Origin: RDXT01 sp033765305 | GTDB taxonomy: Bacteria > Bacteroidota > Bacteroidia > J057 | Length of the DNA: 50,158 nucleotides | Reading direction: 5' to 3' | Assembly (NCBI GenBank): GCA_033765305.1 | Contig: JANRID010000071.1 | Location: forward strand, 1 to 50,158 | Shown here: piece after piece, positions 42,687 to 50,041 of the stretch | Layout of the letters: every line of letters begins with the position of its first letter | Position numbering within the stretch: the stretch's first letter is position 1 | Notes under the pieces: generated by a model | The model's database searches: none | What the model was told of the DNA's origin: nothing | Seen by the model: only the letters and a program-made list of their open reading frames with translations | Made by a program: the position numbers and the translations under genes

Positions 42687-43664
42687 ATGAATGACCTGCG
42701 GATGAATAGAGCGGTTCTTTGGGCCCTGCTGCCATGTCTGATGCTGCCCCGCCTGGCCTCCGGGCAGGCGCCGGCGCTGTTTCCGGTCGAGATTGTCACC
42801 GTGCAGCACCCCGAGCACGGGCAGCGCCGCCTGGTGCGCGACCCGGCGCTGTACCGCCTGCGCTGCGATACACTGGCCCAGCCCCGTTTCTGGCAGGCCG
42901 TCATGCGCCTGAGCCCCGATTCGGCCCTGGTCAATATCGCCGATGTGCGCCGCATCCTCGCGGTGGTCTCCCTGCCCGGCTACGATACGCTGACCGCCGA
43001 GCGCAAGCGCGACTTCAAGGACAGCCTCCGCGACCGCTACGACCTCGACTGCGCTGCAAGCCTGTACGTGACCGGCGGCAAAAACCATTTCTACCGCTTC
43101 CGCGATGCCATCCCGGTCATCGACGAGTCGGTGCCGGTGTTTCTGGAGGAAGGGGTAAATCCCTGGTACGCCCAGGCCATTCTGCTCATCGAATCGCCGG
43201 GCCAGACGCTGCGCTCCGAAAAGGGTGCCTATGGCTCCTTTCAGCTGATGAAGAGCGTGGCCATCTCGATGGGGCTCACGGTGAATAAAACAGTGGACGA
43301 GCGCAAGGACCCCGTGAAGTCCGCCCGCGCGGCGGCGCGCTTCCTCAGCCGCGTCTGCATTCCCGAAGCGGAGGCCATCGTGGCCCGGCACGGCCTCGCG
43401 TGGAACCGCGACGACCTGTGGTTCCGCCTGCTGGTGCTGCACGTGTACCATGCGGGCGCCGCCAATGTCTCCGGCGCCGTCGGGGTGATCCGCCCTGCGC
43501 AGGGCGATTTCGGCCTCATCCGGACCCTCTGGCGCACCGAATACGGCGGATTCAAAAACGCATCGCAGAATTACTCCCAGCTGGCGCTCGCCTCGCTGCT
43601 CACGCTCGATGCGATGATTGCCACGGAATGCGAATTCGTGTGCGAGCCTGCTGCCAATCCCTGA
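42687..43664 (+). CDS. Periplasmic lytic transglycosylase-like (SLT domain) protein
   Basis: This 325-residue protein has a signal peptide (AVLWALLPCLMLPRLASG, cleaved near ASG-QA). The SLT-like core follows at about 155-300: GVNPWYAQAILLIESPGQ holds the catalytic Glu (about 167), then GAYGSFQLMKSVAISMGL, and LHVYHAGAANVSGAVGVI near 255. It would cleave peptidoglycan between MurNAc and GlcNAc with formation of anhydro-MurNAc. A second in-frame ATG lies 15 bases downstream and is also possible. It is downstream of the eCIS locus but has its own promoter, so a link to particle release is only speculative. Confidence 0.88.
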   Translation: MNDLRMNRAVLWALLPCLMLPRLASGQAPALFPVEIVTVQHPEHGQRRLVRDPALYRLRCDTLAQPRFWQAVMRLSPDSALVNIADVRRILAVVSLPGYDTLTAERKRDFKDSLRDRYDLDCAASLYVTGGKNHFYRFRDAIPVIDESVPVFLEEGVNPWYAQAILLIESPGQTLRSEKGAYGSFQLMKSVAISMGLTVNKTVDERKDPVKSARAAARFLSRVCIPEAEAIVARHGLAWNRDDLWFRLLVLHVYHAGAANVSGAVGVIRPAQGDFGLIRTLWRTEYGGFKNASQNYSQLALASLLTLDAMIATECEFVCEPAANP

Positions 43665-43685
43665 GCGGCTGCGCCCACAGCACAA

Positions 43686-43714
43686 CAGGCTGCCGTGGGA
43701 TACACAGCAGCCTG
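43686..43714. terminator. Inverted repeat between convergent genes
   Basis: CAGGCTGC (43686-43693) and GCAGCCTG (43707-43714) form a perfect eight-base stem with a 13-base loop between the convergent transglycosylase and small-protein genes. It is probably a bidirectional terminator. There is no clear T-run. Confidence 0.45.
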
Positions 43715-43739
43715 CAGCACTGAAAATGGGGCGGAAGAA

Positions 43740-43925
43740 TCAGTCCTTCCTGGACTGATCGTGGGCCTTTACCTTGGCTTCCAGCGAAGTGAGCACCGGG
43801 TAGTTGACGATCTGCCAGTCGGAGGTGTCGAACCCTTTGGTCACGGGTGCGATGCGCAGGGACTGGCGGCGCTTTTCGGCGCGGGAGCGCATTTTCAGTT
43901 CGCGGAAGGAAAATTTCTTCGGCAT
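43740..43925 (-). CDS. Small basic conserved-looking protein of unknown function
   Basis: This 61-residue protein begins MPKKFSFRELKMRSRAEKRRQ, strongly basic, followed by APVTKGFDTSDWQIVNYPVLTSLEAKVKAHDQ. I do not recognise it. An exact Bacteroidota promoter 35 bases upstream (TTG, 20 bases, TACCTTTG) makes it a real gene rather than a chance frame. The charge suggests nucleic-acid or ribosome binding. Confidence 0.72.
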   Translation of the reverse strand: MPKKFSFRELKMRSRAEKRRQSLRIAPVTKGFDTSDWQIVNYPVLTSLEAKVKAHDQSRKD

Positions 43926-43959
43926 ATGTCGGATCGTTCAGAATAGTCGGAAGTGGCGG

Positions 43960-43990
43960 CAAAGGTAGCACAGCGTTTTTGGAAAACCAA
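43960..43990 (-). promoter_or_regulatory. Promoter of the small basic protein gene
   Basis: On the minus strand, TTG (43990-43988), exactly 20 bases, then TACCTTTG (43967-43960). This is the best full match to the Bacteroidota consensus in the window. Confidence 0.78.
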
Positions 43991-44033
43991 GCGGAAAATC
44001 ACATTCCGTAGGGGCACATCCGCATACGGCGGC

Positions 44034-44423
44034 TCAGTAGCTTTGGATGAGAATCTCGGCAGGAATCCGCAGCTGCTCGTGCAGCCGCCGGATCATGTCG
44101 ATGCTGAGCTTCCGTTTGCCGCTCAGAACTTCGTATTTTCTGCTGCGCGAGCCGAATATCCGGGTTACTTCCTGGGTGGAAAGCCCCATCTGCTCGATCT
44201 GGAACTGGATCGCCTCGATCGGATGCGGCGGCGGAACCGGAAATTTCACGCGCTCGTAGGCATTAGTGAGCATGGCCAGCAGTTCGAGCTCGCCGGCTTC
44301 ATCCGTATCCGGCTCCGGATCGGCCTGCATGAGGTCATACAGCCGATCCAGAACCTTCCGGTACTGTTCTTCAGACTTGATCGGCCTTAGAAGGCCGTAT
44401 GGAGCTGACGTCGATTTTGTCAT
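44034..44423 (-). CDS. higA: HigA-like antitoxin (XRE helix-turn-helix)
   Basis: This 129-residue protein has an N-terminal toxin-binding part (RPIKSEEQYRKVLDRLYDLMQ, then GELELLAMLTNAYERVKFPVPPPHPIEAIQFQIEQMG) and a C-terminal HTH (LSTQEVTRIFGSRSRKYEVLSGKRKLSIDMIRRLHEQLRIPAEIL). HigA neutralises HigB and represses their shared promoter. The start at 44423 overlaps the end of the toxin gene by 53 bases; an alternative ATG lies at 44432. The toxin-first order is typical of higBA. Confidence 0.88.
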   Translation of the reverse strand: MTKSTSAPYGLLRPIKSEEQYRKVLDRLYDLMQADPEPDTDEAGELELLAMLTNAYERVKFPVPPPHPIEAIQFQIEQMGLSTQEVTRIFGSRSRKYEVLSGKRKLSIDMIRRLHEQLRIPAEILIQSY

Positions 44424-44748
44424 ATTCGGCATGGGTTCCAAACCAGACGAAGTGTACATGCCCCTGCGAATCATCCGAAGCAAACTGGATAGCTGCGACT
44501 AGACGGAACTGGTTGCCTTTGATGTTGAATACAACCCGAACGATCCTGCTAGGTTTTTCCGCCGCCTTTTTTCGTCGGGATTTGTTTTTGTTTGGAATGA
44601 TAGAGGCGGAAGGGTAGTCGTATTTGAGGTCATTAACACTCTTCCAAGTAGCTTTTTCCAGCATTGAACGAAGTGTGCTAAGTGCACCATGGGCCAGAGA
44701 ATGCTCTCTCTGGGCACTCGATATCTGACCGATATTGGTTAAAATCAT
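44371..44748 (-). CDS. higB: HigB-family mRNA interferase toxin
   Basis: This 125-residue protein shows the HigB_toxin pattern: ATWKSVNDLKYDYPSAS, IVRVVFNIKGNQFRLVAAIQF and HFVWFGTHAEYDKIDV. It would cleave mRNA at the ribosome under stress. A basic Lys/Arg-rich insertion (NKNKSRRKKAAEKPS, about 54-68) sits between the first two motifs and is longer than I would expect for the family. The gene is less GC-rich than the genome around it and lies beside an AT-rich spacer, which points to acquisition by transfer. Confidence 0.9.
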   Translation of the reverse strand: MILTNIGQISSAQREHSLAHGALSTLRSMLEKATWKSVNDLKYDYPSASIIPNKNKSRRKKAAEKPSRIVRVVFNIKGNQFRLVAAIQFASDDSQGHVHFVWFGTHAEYDKIDVSSIRPSKADQV

Positions 44749-44983
44749 CTGATTTTTTTGAATTTTTGAACATATAAATACTAGTTAGCTATATAATTAA
44801 AATCTAGTTACATGCTTTAATAATTGTGAGGCAAGCCTTTTAGGCTGGCTTCGCCTTTAGTGCTAACCTGAAAGAAGTAGATGAACCATGATAAGTACTA
44901 GTTGATATTAATAATGTACAAATGTAACCATTTTGGTTACGTTTGTCAAGCAAATACTGAGAAAAAATTTCCGCTCCCGCGCC
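44749..44983. other. AT-rich spacer upstream of higBA with candidate operator repeats
   Basis: These 235 bases are far more AT-rich than the rest of the window and hold no clear gene. CTAGTTA occurs at 44781-44787 and 44804-44810, with CTAGTTG at 44898-44904. These could be HigA operator half-sites. An inverted repeat AGGCAAGCC/GGCTTcGCCT spans 44829-44856. A perfect dyad GTAACCA-TTT-TGGTTAC lies at 44924-44940, just downstream of leuB on the minus strand. The higB promoter must lie here; no perfect -7 box is seen. Confidence 0.5.
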
Positions 44984-46057
44984 TCACTGCGCCCGCACCC
45001 CTTCCAGCAGCCCCGCAATATAGCTCCCCACCTCGCGCGTGCCGTAGCGGCCCTGATTCAGGTCCTCGGTGGTGACGCCCGCCTCGATCGACTGGCTGAC
45101 GGCTTCGCGCACGCGCGCAGCTGCCGCCGGCTGGCCCAGGTGGTCCAGCATCATGGCTGCCGACAGGATGGCCGCCGCCGGGTTGGCCCGGTTCTGGCCC
45201 GCCGCCTGCGGGTAGGAGCCGTGGATCGGCTCGAACACTGCCGTTTTCAGTCCGATGGAGGCCGAAGGCAGCGTGCCCAGCGAGCCCGTGATGACCGAGG
45301 CCTCGTCGCTCAGGATGTCGCCGAACATGTTCTCCGTCAGCATCACATCGAAATAGCGCGGGTCGCGGATGAGCTGCATCGCCGCATTGTCCACAAACAT
45401 GCAGTCGAACTCCACCTCGGGATGCTGCGTGCGGGCATACTCCGCCACCACCTCGCGCCAGAGGCGGGAAGTAGCCAGCACATTGGCCTTGTCCACGAGG
45501 GTGACTTTTTTCCGCCGCCGCTCCGCATACTCGAAGGCCAGCTTCGTGATGCGGAGGATGCCGGCGCGGTCGTACACGCAGGTGTCGAAGGCTTTGTCGC
45601 CCTGCTCCGTGCGCCCGCGGGGCTCGCCGAAGTAGATCCCGCCGATCAGCTCGCGCATGATGACCAGGTCCACGCCCCGGATGAGCTCGGCTTTCAGCGG
45701 CGAGGCGTCCAGCGCCTGGTCGAAAGCCTGCACCGGGCGGATATTGGCGTACAGCCCCAGCGCCTTGCGCATGGCCAGCAGGCCCTGCTCAGGCCGCACC
45801 GCCGCCTTGGGGTCGTTGTCGTACTTGGGGTGGCCGATGGCCCCGAAGAGCACCGCATCCGCCCGCAGGCAGTTGTCCAGCGTCTCATCGGGCAGGGGCT
45901 GGCCGGTGGCATCGATGGCGGCAGCGCCCACCAGCGACTCCGTGAAGGTAAACGCCAGGCCGGCAGGCCCTTCGAGCGCGCGCAGCACCTTGACGGCCTC
46001 CGCCGTGACTTCAGGGCCGATGCCGTCGCCGGGAAGCAGGGCAATGTGGTAATGCAT
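44984..46057 (-). CDS. leuB: 3-isopropylmalate dehydrogenase LeuB
   Basis: This 357-residue NAD-dependent enzyme catalyses the oxidative decarboxylation of 3-isopropylmalate in leucine synthesis. Evidence includes LLPGDGIGPEV at residues 8-18, the substrate loop RELIGGIYFGEPRG, CMFVDNAAMQLIRDPRYFDVMLTENMFGDILSDEASVITGSLG with the metal-binding aspartates, and FEPIHGSYPQAAGQNRANPAA for NAD binding. It follows leuD by 12 bases. leuA and leuC are not in the window. Confidence 0.97.
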   Translation of the reverse strand: MHYHIALLPGDGIGPEVTAEAVKVLRALEGPAGLAFTFTESLVGAAAIDATGQPLPDETLDNCLRADAVLFGAIGHPKYDNDPKAAVRPEQGLLAMRKALGLYANIRPVQAFDQALDASPLKAELIRGVDLVIMRELIGGIYFGEPRGRTEQGDKAFDTCVYDRAGILRITKLAFEYAERRRKKVTLVDKANVLATSRLWREVVAEYARTQHPEVEFDCMFVDNAAMQLIRDPRYFDVMLTENMFGDILSDEASVITGSLGTLPSASIGLKTAVFEPIHGSYPQAAGQNRANPAAAILSAAMMLDHLGQPAAAARVREAVSQSIEAGVTTEDLNQGRYGTREVGSYIAGLLEGVRAQ

Positions 46058-46069
46058 AGCAGGTTCGCG

Positions 46070-46660
46070 TTAGGAGCGGGCAGATTCAAAGGCCGCAATC
46101 TCCGCCCGCAGGCTCAGCAGGTAGTCGAGATCGTCGTAGCCGTTGATCATGCAGGTTTTCTTGTAGGGGCTGATGGCGAAGGACTCCGCAGGCCCTTCCG
46201 CGCCGATGCGGATCTCCTGGGCCGGCAGGTCGATGGAGACCTCCGTGCCGGGATCGGCGCTGATGCGGGCGAAGAGCTGCTTGAGGAAGCCCTCGGAGAC
46301 CTGCACCGGCAGCAGGCCGTTGTTCAGCGCATTGGCCTTGAAGATATCGGCAAAAAAGCTCGACACCACGGCCCGGAACCCGTAGTCGGAGATGGCCCAG
46401 GCCGCATGCTCGCGGCTCGACCCGCAGCCGAAGTTTTTGCCCGCCACGAGGATCTGGCCGCTGTAGCGGGCATCGTTGAGCACAAAATCAGCCTTTGGGC
46501 TGCCATCCGGGTGGTAGCGCCAGTCGCAGAACAGGTTCTCGCCGAAGCCTTCCCGCGAAGTAGCCCGCAGGAAGCGGGCCGGGATGATCTGGTCGGTATC
46601 CACATGCTCGGCCGGCATCGGCACGCAGCGGCTGGTCAGTACAGTAAATCCACCCTTCAT
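46070..46660 (-). CDS. leuD: 3-isopropylmalate dehydratase small subunit LeuD
   Basis: This 196-residue protein is the small subunit that, with LeuC, isomerises 2- to 3-isopropylmalate. Motifs are HVDTDQIIPARFL, LVAGKNFGCGSSREHAAWAISDYGFRAVVSSFFADIF and NALNNGLLPV. The start at 46660 (MKGGFTVLTSRCVPMPAEHVDTD) matches the family and is served by a promoter about 30 bases upstream. The usual partner leuC is not adjacent here. Confidence 0.96.
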   Translation of the reverse strand: MKGGFTVLTSRCVPMPAEHVDTDQIIPARFLRATSREGFGENLFCDWRYHPDGSPKADFVLNDARYSGQILVAGKNFGCGSSREHAAWAISDYGFRAVVSSFFADIFKANALNNGLLPVQVSEGFLKQLFARISADPGTEVSIDLPAQEIRIGAEGPAESFAISPYKKTCMINGYDDLDYLLSLRAEIAAFESARS

Positions 46661-46689
46661 AGCGGAGCGAGTCGCGTGAGATCTGCGGG

Positions 46690-46720
46690 CAAATATGCGG
46701 CTTGTATTGCAGGGAAACAA
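46690..46720 (-). promoter_or_regulatory. Promoter of leuD-leuB
   Basis: On the minus strand, TTG (46720-46718), exactly 20 bases, then CATATTTG (46697-46690), one mismatch from TAnnTTTG. It overlaps the upstream region of the divergent glycosyltransferase gene, whose own promoter may be TTG at 46707-46709 with TTATTTGG at 46730-46737. Confidence 0.55.
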
Positions 46721-46743
46721 ACCGCGCCGTTATTTGGGCCCGT

Positions 46744-47736
46744 ATGCGCCTCCGCCCCGGCATCCGGCCCCGCATCCTGCTGATCCGCTTCAGCTCGATC
46801 GGCGATATCGTGCTCACGACGCCCGTGATCCGCAGCCTGCGGGAAGCGCACCCGGACTGGGAGCTGCACATGCTCGTCAAGCCCGGCATGGAGGCGGCCC
46901 TCGGCGCCAATCCCCGCCTGGACCGCATCCACCGCTGGCGCGGCGCAGAGACCCTGCGCGAGCTGAAGCGCCTGGACTTCAGCCACATCCTCGACCTTCA
47001 GCACAACCTGCGCTCCCTGCGCGTACGCCTGGCCCTGGGGGCGCCGGCCTCCGTATTCCCCAAGTACAACCTCGAAAAATACCTGCTGGTCCGCTTCAAG
47101 CGCAGCCTGCGGCCCATCCCGCATGTGGTTTTCCGCTACGCGGAGACCCTCCGGCCGCTGGGCGCAGCCCTGGATGCCGGCGGACTGGAGTTCTTCGTGC
47201 CGCCGGAGGCCGAGGCCGAAGCGGATGCGCAGTTCCGCGCCTGGGGCCTCGACCGCCAGGGCCCGGTGCTGGCCGTGGTGCTGGGCGCCACCTACCGCAC
47301 CAAGCGCTGGCCGCCGGCGCACTTCGCGGAGCTGATCCGCCTGCGGGGCGGCCCCGTGCTCCTGCTCGGCGGCCCCGACGCCCGCGCCGACGCCGATGCC
47401 ATCCTCGCGCAGGCACCCGCCGCCGACGGGGTGGGGCAGTTCAGCCTGGCGGTGTCGGCGGCGCTCATGCGGCGCTGCAGCGCCGTGCTCACCCACGACA
47501 CCGGCATGATGCACATCGCCGCCGCCTTCGGCATGCAGATCTATTCCCTTTGGGGCAGCACCGTGCCCGCCTTTGGCATGACGCCCTTCCGGACCGGGCA
47601 TGCCGTGCTGGAAAACCAGGGCCTCGGCTGCCGCCCCTGCTCCAAGCTGGGGCACGACGCCTGCCCCCTGGGGCATTTCCGCTGCATGGAGGACCTCCGC
47701 CCGCAGGACGTGCTCCTGCGCATGCGGGAAAGCTGA
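46744..47736 (+). CDS. Glycosyltransferase family 9 (heptosyltransferase-like)
   Basis: This 330-residue protein has the GT9 pattern: RILLIRFSSIGDIVLTTPVIRSLREAHPDWELHMLVKP at the N-terminus, a central VLAVVLGATYRTKRWPPAHFAELI for nucleotide-sugar binding, and VLTHDTGMMHIAAAFGMQIYSLWGST near residue 250. Such enzymes transfer heptose or similar sugars to lipid A core; the exact sugar is unknown. A Cys cluster near the C-terminus (CRPCSKLGHDACPLGHFRC) is also seen in other Bacteroidota members. Confidence 0.92.
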   Translation: MRLRPGIRPRILLIRFSSIGDIVLTTPVIRSLREAHPDWELHMLVKPGMEAALGANPRLDRIHRWRGAETLRELKRLDFSHILDLQHNLRSLRVRLALGAPASVFPKYNLEKYLLVRFKRSLRPIPHVVFRYAETLRPLGAALDAGGLEFFVPPEAEAEADAQFRAWGLDRQGPVLAVVLGATYRTKRWPPAHFAELIRLRGGPVLLLGGPDARADADAILAQAPAADGVGQFSLAVSAALMRRCSAVLTHDTGMMHIAAAFGMQIYSLWGSTVPAFGMTPFRTGHAVLENQGLGCRPCSKLGHDACPLGHFRCMEDLRPQDVLLRMRES

Positions 47737-47766
47737 GCGCGGCACACGTATGCCCGCCGCCGGGGC

Positions 47767-47797
47767 TTGCCGCAGGCAGGCGGCGGCGCTATCTTGT
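47767..47797 (+). promoter_or_regulatory. Promoter of xylA
   Basis: TTG at 47767-47769, exactly 20 bases, then TATCTTGT at 47790-47797. The spacer contains GGCGGCG, which can pair with CGCCGCC at 47755-47761, so a terminator of the upstream gene may overlap this promoter. Confidence 0.65.
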
Positions 47798-47819
47798 CTG
47801 GTTCTTAACCCCATCGATC

Positions 47820-49154
47820 ATGGCTACGATTCTGCTCGGCGACCAGACCTACTTCCCCGGCATCGGCCCCATCCGGTACGAAGGCCGGGAATCCGACAAT
47901 CCCCTCGCATTCAAGTTCTACAACCCGGACCAGCTCGTAGGCGGCAAGGCCATGAAGGAGCACCTGCGCTTCGCCTGCGCCTACTGGCATTCCTTCTGCA
48001 ATACCGGCGGCGACCCCTTCGGCCCCGGCACCAAGGCCTATCCCTGGCTCCGCAGTCCCGACCCCGTCCGGCAGGCGGAGGAGAAGATGGACGCCGCCTT
48101 CGAGTTCATGACCAAGCTCGGCCTGGAGTACTACTGCTTCCACGACGTGGACCTCATCGACGAAGGCAGCAGCCCCGCCGAATACGAGCGGCGCATGCAG
48201 CACATCACGGACTACGCCCGCGAGAAGCAGGCCGCCTCCGGCATCCGCGTGCTCTGGGGCACCGCCAACCTCTTTTCCCACCCCCGCTACATGAACGGCG
48301 CCGCCACGAACCCTGATTTTCAGGTGCTGTCCCGCGCGGCGGTGCAGGTGAAGGCCGCCATCGACGCCACCATCGCCCTGGGCGGGGAGAACTATGTCTT
48401 CTGGGGCGGCCGCGAAGGCTACATGTCGCTGCTGAATACCGACATGAAGCGCGAGCTCGACCACCTGGCCCGCTTCCTGCATACGGCCCGCGACTATGGC
48501 CGTGCGCAGGGCCTGAAAGGCTGGTTTTTCATTGAGCCCAAGCCCATGGAGCCCAGCAAGCACCAGTACGACTTCGACGCGGCGACGGTGCTCGGCTTCC
48601 TGCGGGAGTATGAGCTGCTGGCCGACTTCAGCCTGAACATCGAAGTCAACCACGCCACCCTGGCGCTGCACACCTTCCAGCACGAGCTGCAGGTGGCGGC
48701 CAATGCCGGGCGGCTCGGCAGCATCGACGCCAACCGCGGCGACTACCAGAACGGCTGGGACACCGACCAGTTTCCGGTGAACCTCTACGAGCTCACCGAG
48801 GCCATGCTCGTGATCCTGGAAGCAGGCGGCTTCCAGGGCGGCGGCATCAACTTCGACGCCAAGACCCGGCGCAACTCCACCGACCCGGAGGACCTCTTCC
48901 TGGCGCACATCGGCGGCATGGACGCCTTCGCGCGGGCGCTGCTCACGGCCCAGCGCCTGCTGGACCACTCGCCCTACCGCAGCCTGCGGGAGGCGCGCTA
49001 CGCCAGCTACAGCAGCGGCGACGGCGCCCGCTTCGAGCGCGGCGAGCTGGACCTGGAGGCCCTGCGCGCCCTCGCGCACGAAGCCGGCGAGCCCCGCCAG
49101 ATCAGCGGCAAGCAGGAGCTGTACGAGATGCTGCTGAACCAGTATCTCGTGTGA
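47820..49154 (+). CDS. xylA: Xylose isomerase XylA
   Basis: This 444-residue class II xylose isomerase converts D-xylose to D-xylulose. Motifs are YYCFHDVDLIDEG (catalytic His-Asp pair near 107-110), WGGREGYMSLLNTDM, FIEPKPMEPSKHQYDFD (metal ligands), EVNHATLALHTFQHEL and GSIDANRGDYQNGWDTDQFP. In the fifth motif most enzymes I know read GHTF where this has LHTF, a minor change near the active site. No xylulokinase gene is in the window. It has its own promoter. Confidence 0.97.
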   Translation: MATILLGDQTYFPGIGPIRYEGRESDNPLAFKFYNPDQLVGGKAMKEHLRFACAYWHSFCNTGGDPFGPGTKAYPWLRSPDPVRQAEEKMDAAFEFMTKLGLEYYCFHDVDLIDEGSSPAEYERRMQHITDYAREKQAASGIRVLWGTANLFSHPRYMNGAATNPDFQVLSRAAVQVKAAIDATIALGGENYVFWGGREGYMSLLNTDMKRELDHLARFLHTARDYGRAQGLKGWFFIEPKPMEPSKHQYDFDAATVLGFLREYELLADFSLNIEVNHATLALHTFQHELQVAANAGRLGSIDANRGDYQNGWDTDQFPVNLYELTEAMLVILEAGGFQGGGINFDAKTRRNSTDPEDLFLAHIGGMDAFARALLTAQRLLDHSPYRSLREARYASYSSGDGARFERGELDLEALRALAHEAGEPRQISGKQELYEMLLNQYLV

Positions 49155-49160
49155 GGAGCG

Positions 49161-49258
49161 GGGGTATATTGCTAATGTATTGCTAGCGAGGGGTTTAAAC
49201 TCCTCGCTGGCAATATACCCCGCCTCGCTGGCAGGATGCTGCCTCGCCGGCAAGATGC
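49161..49258. repeat. Nested palindrome plus three-copy direct repeat
   Basis: A perfect 12-base inverted repeat GGGGTATATTGC (49161-49172) / GCAATATACCCC (49210-49221) encloses an imperfect dyad with 19-base arms (49178-49196 and 49197-49215, two mismatches, both G-U compatible in RNA) centred on TTTAAA. It is followed by direct repeats of CCTCGCTGGCA-type units starting at 49202, 49223 and 49242. This could be a strong terminator for xylA or a REP-type mobile repeat. Confidence 0.85.
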
Positions 49259-49309
49259 CGCTTGCACGCTCCGCCGGAAATCCCGTATTTCACCGCAGCA
49301 TCTCCTGCC

Positions 49310-50041
49310 ATGCCCCCGCCCGCCTCCTTCACCGAGACCCTGCCCGACGGCTTCGCCTTCCGCATGATCTATGTGGAGGGCGGGGTGTTCCGGATGGGCG
49401 GGGCGGATGATGCGGCATTTAGTGACGAGAAGCCTGTGCACGAAGTGCGCGTCCCGTCCTTCAGCCTGGGGGAATACCCGGTGACGCAGGGGCTGTGGCT
49501 GGCGGTAATGGGCGGGGGAAACCCGTCAGGATTTCCCGGGCTGGACCGCCCGGTGGAGCTGGTATCGTGGGAGGATGCGCAGGCCTTCATCGCGAAGCTG
49601 AACGGCCTGACGGGCAGGGGCTACCGGCTGCCAAGCGAGGCGGAGTGGGAGTACGCGGCGCGGGGCGGAGCCGGGAGCGAGGGCTACTTGTATGCAGGCA
49701 GCGACAAGCTGAAGGAGGCGGGCTGGTACAACGAGAACAGCGGGGACGAGACGCATCCGGTGGGGCAGAAGCTGCCGAACGAGCTGGGCCTGTACGATAT
49801 GAGCGGGAATGTCTGGGAGTGGTGCGAGGACCATTGGCACAGGAGTTACCAAGGTGCCCTTGCTGACGGGTCTGCGTGGGTGGAGGCTGACCGTACGGGC
49901 CTCGGCCGCGTGGGCCGTGGCGGCTCCTGGGGCAGCGATGCGCGGCTCTGCCGCGTATCCTACCGCAACCGCAATTCGCCGGGCTACCGGTACCGCCGCC
50001 TCGGCTTCCGGCTTGCTGCGCCCTCAGTTCAGCCGAGGTGA
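49310..50041 (+). CDS. FGE-sulfatase (SUMF1) domain protein with DGR-target-like C-terminus
   Basis: This 243-residue single-domain protein of the formylglycine-generating-enzyme fold has GGVFRMGG near the start, PVHEVRVPSFSLGEYPVTQGLWL, YRLPSEAEWEYAARGG, GLYDMSGNVWEWCEDHW and GGSWGSDARLCRVSYRNRN. The paired catalytic cysteines of true FGE (the CHRSYC region) are absent; only one Cys remains in that area, so enzyme activity is doubtful. The C-terminal lectin-like end matches the layout of variable proteins of diversity-generating retroelements. No signal peptide is seen. The start at 49310 is preferred; 16 upstream codons are open. Confidence 0.88.
   Translation: MPPPASFTETLPDGFAFRMIYVEGGVFRMGGADDAAFSDEKPVHEVRVPSFSLGEYPVTQGLWLAVMGGGNPSGFPGLDRPVELVSWEDAQAFIAKLNGLTGRGYRLPSEAEWEYAARGGAGSEGYLYAGSDKLKEAGWYNENSGDETHPVGQKLPNELGLYDMSGNVWEWCEDHWHRSYQGALADGSAWVEADRTGLGRVGRGGSWGSDARLCRVSYRNRNSPGYRYRRLGFRLAAPSVQPR
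49928..50008 (+). other. Candidate variable region of a DGR target
   Basis: From Trp207 (49928) to the C-terminal GFR (50003-50011) the protein reads W-xxx-AR-x-CR-xxx-R-xxxx-P-xxxxxx-xGFR. This is the spacing seen in DGR variable regions, where x positions come from adenine-rich template codons. In 14 of 17 x codons the third base is C or T, as expected if the template codons were AAC or AAT, though this genome favours C anyway. No template repeat or reverse transcriptase is inside the window, and the sequence ends 150 bases later. Confidence 0.4.

Noticed and set aside
40070..42955. A 961-codon minus-strand frame opposite the ATPase and corA genes
   Set aside because: It spans two real genes and the gap between them in antisense, including the corA promoter.
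42687..43664. Lytic transglycosylase as part of the injection system
   Set aside because: It is separated from the eCIS block by corA and has its own promoter; nothing in the sequence ties it to the particle.
47805..49253. Minus-strand frame opposite xylA
   Set aside because: It is antisense to an unmistakable xylose isomerase gene; codon-bias artefact.
49310..50041. Active sulfatase-modifying factor
   Set aside because: The cysteine pair needed for formylglycine formation is not present and no sulfatase gene is nearby.
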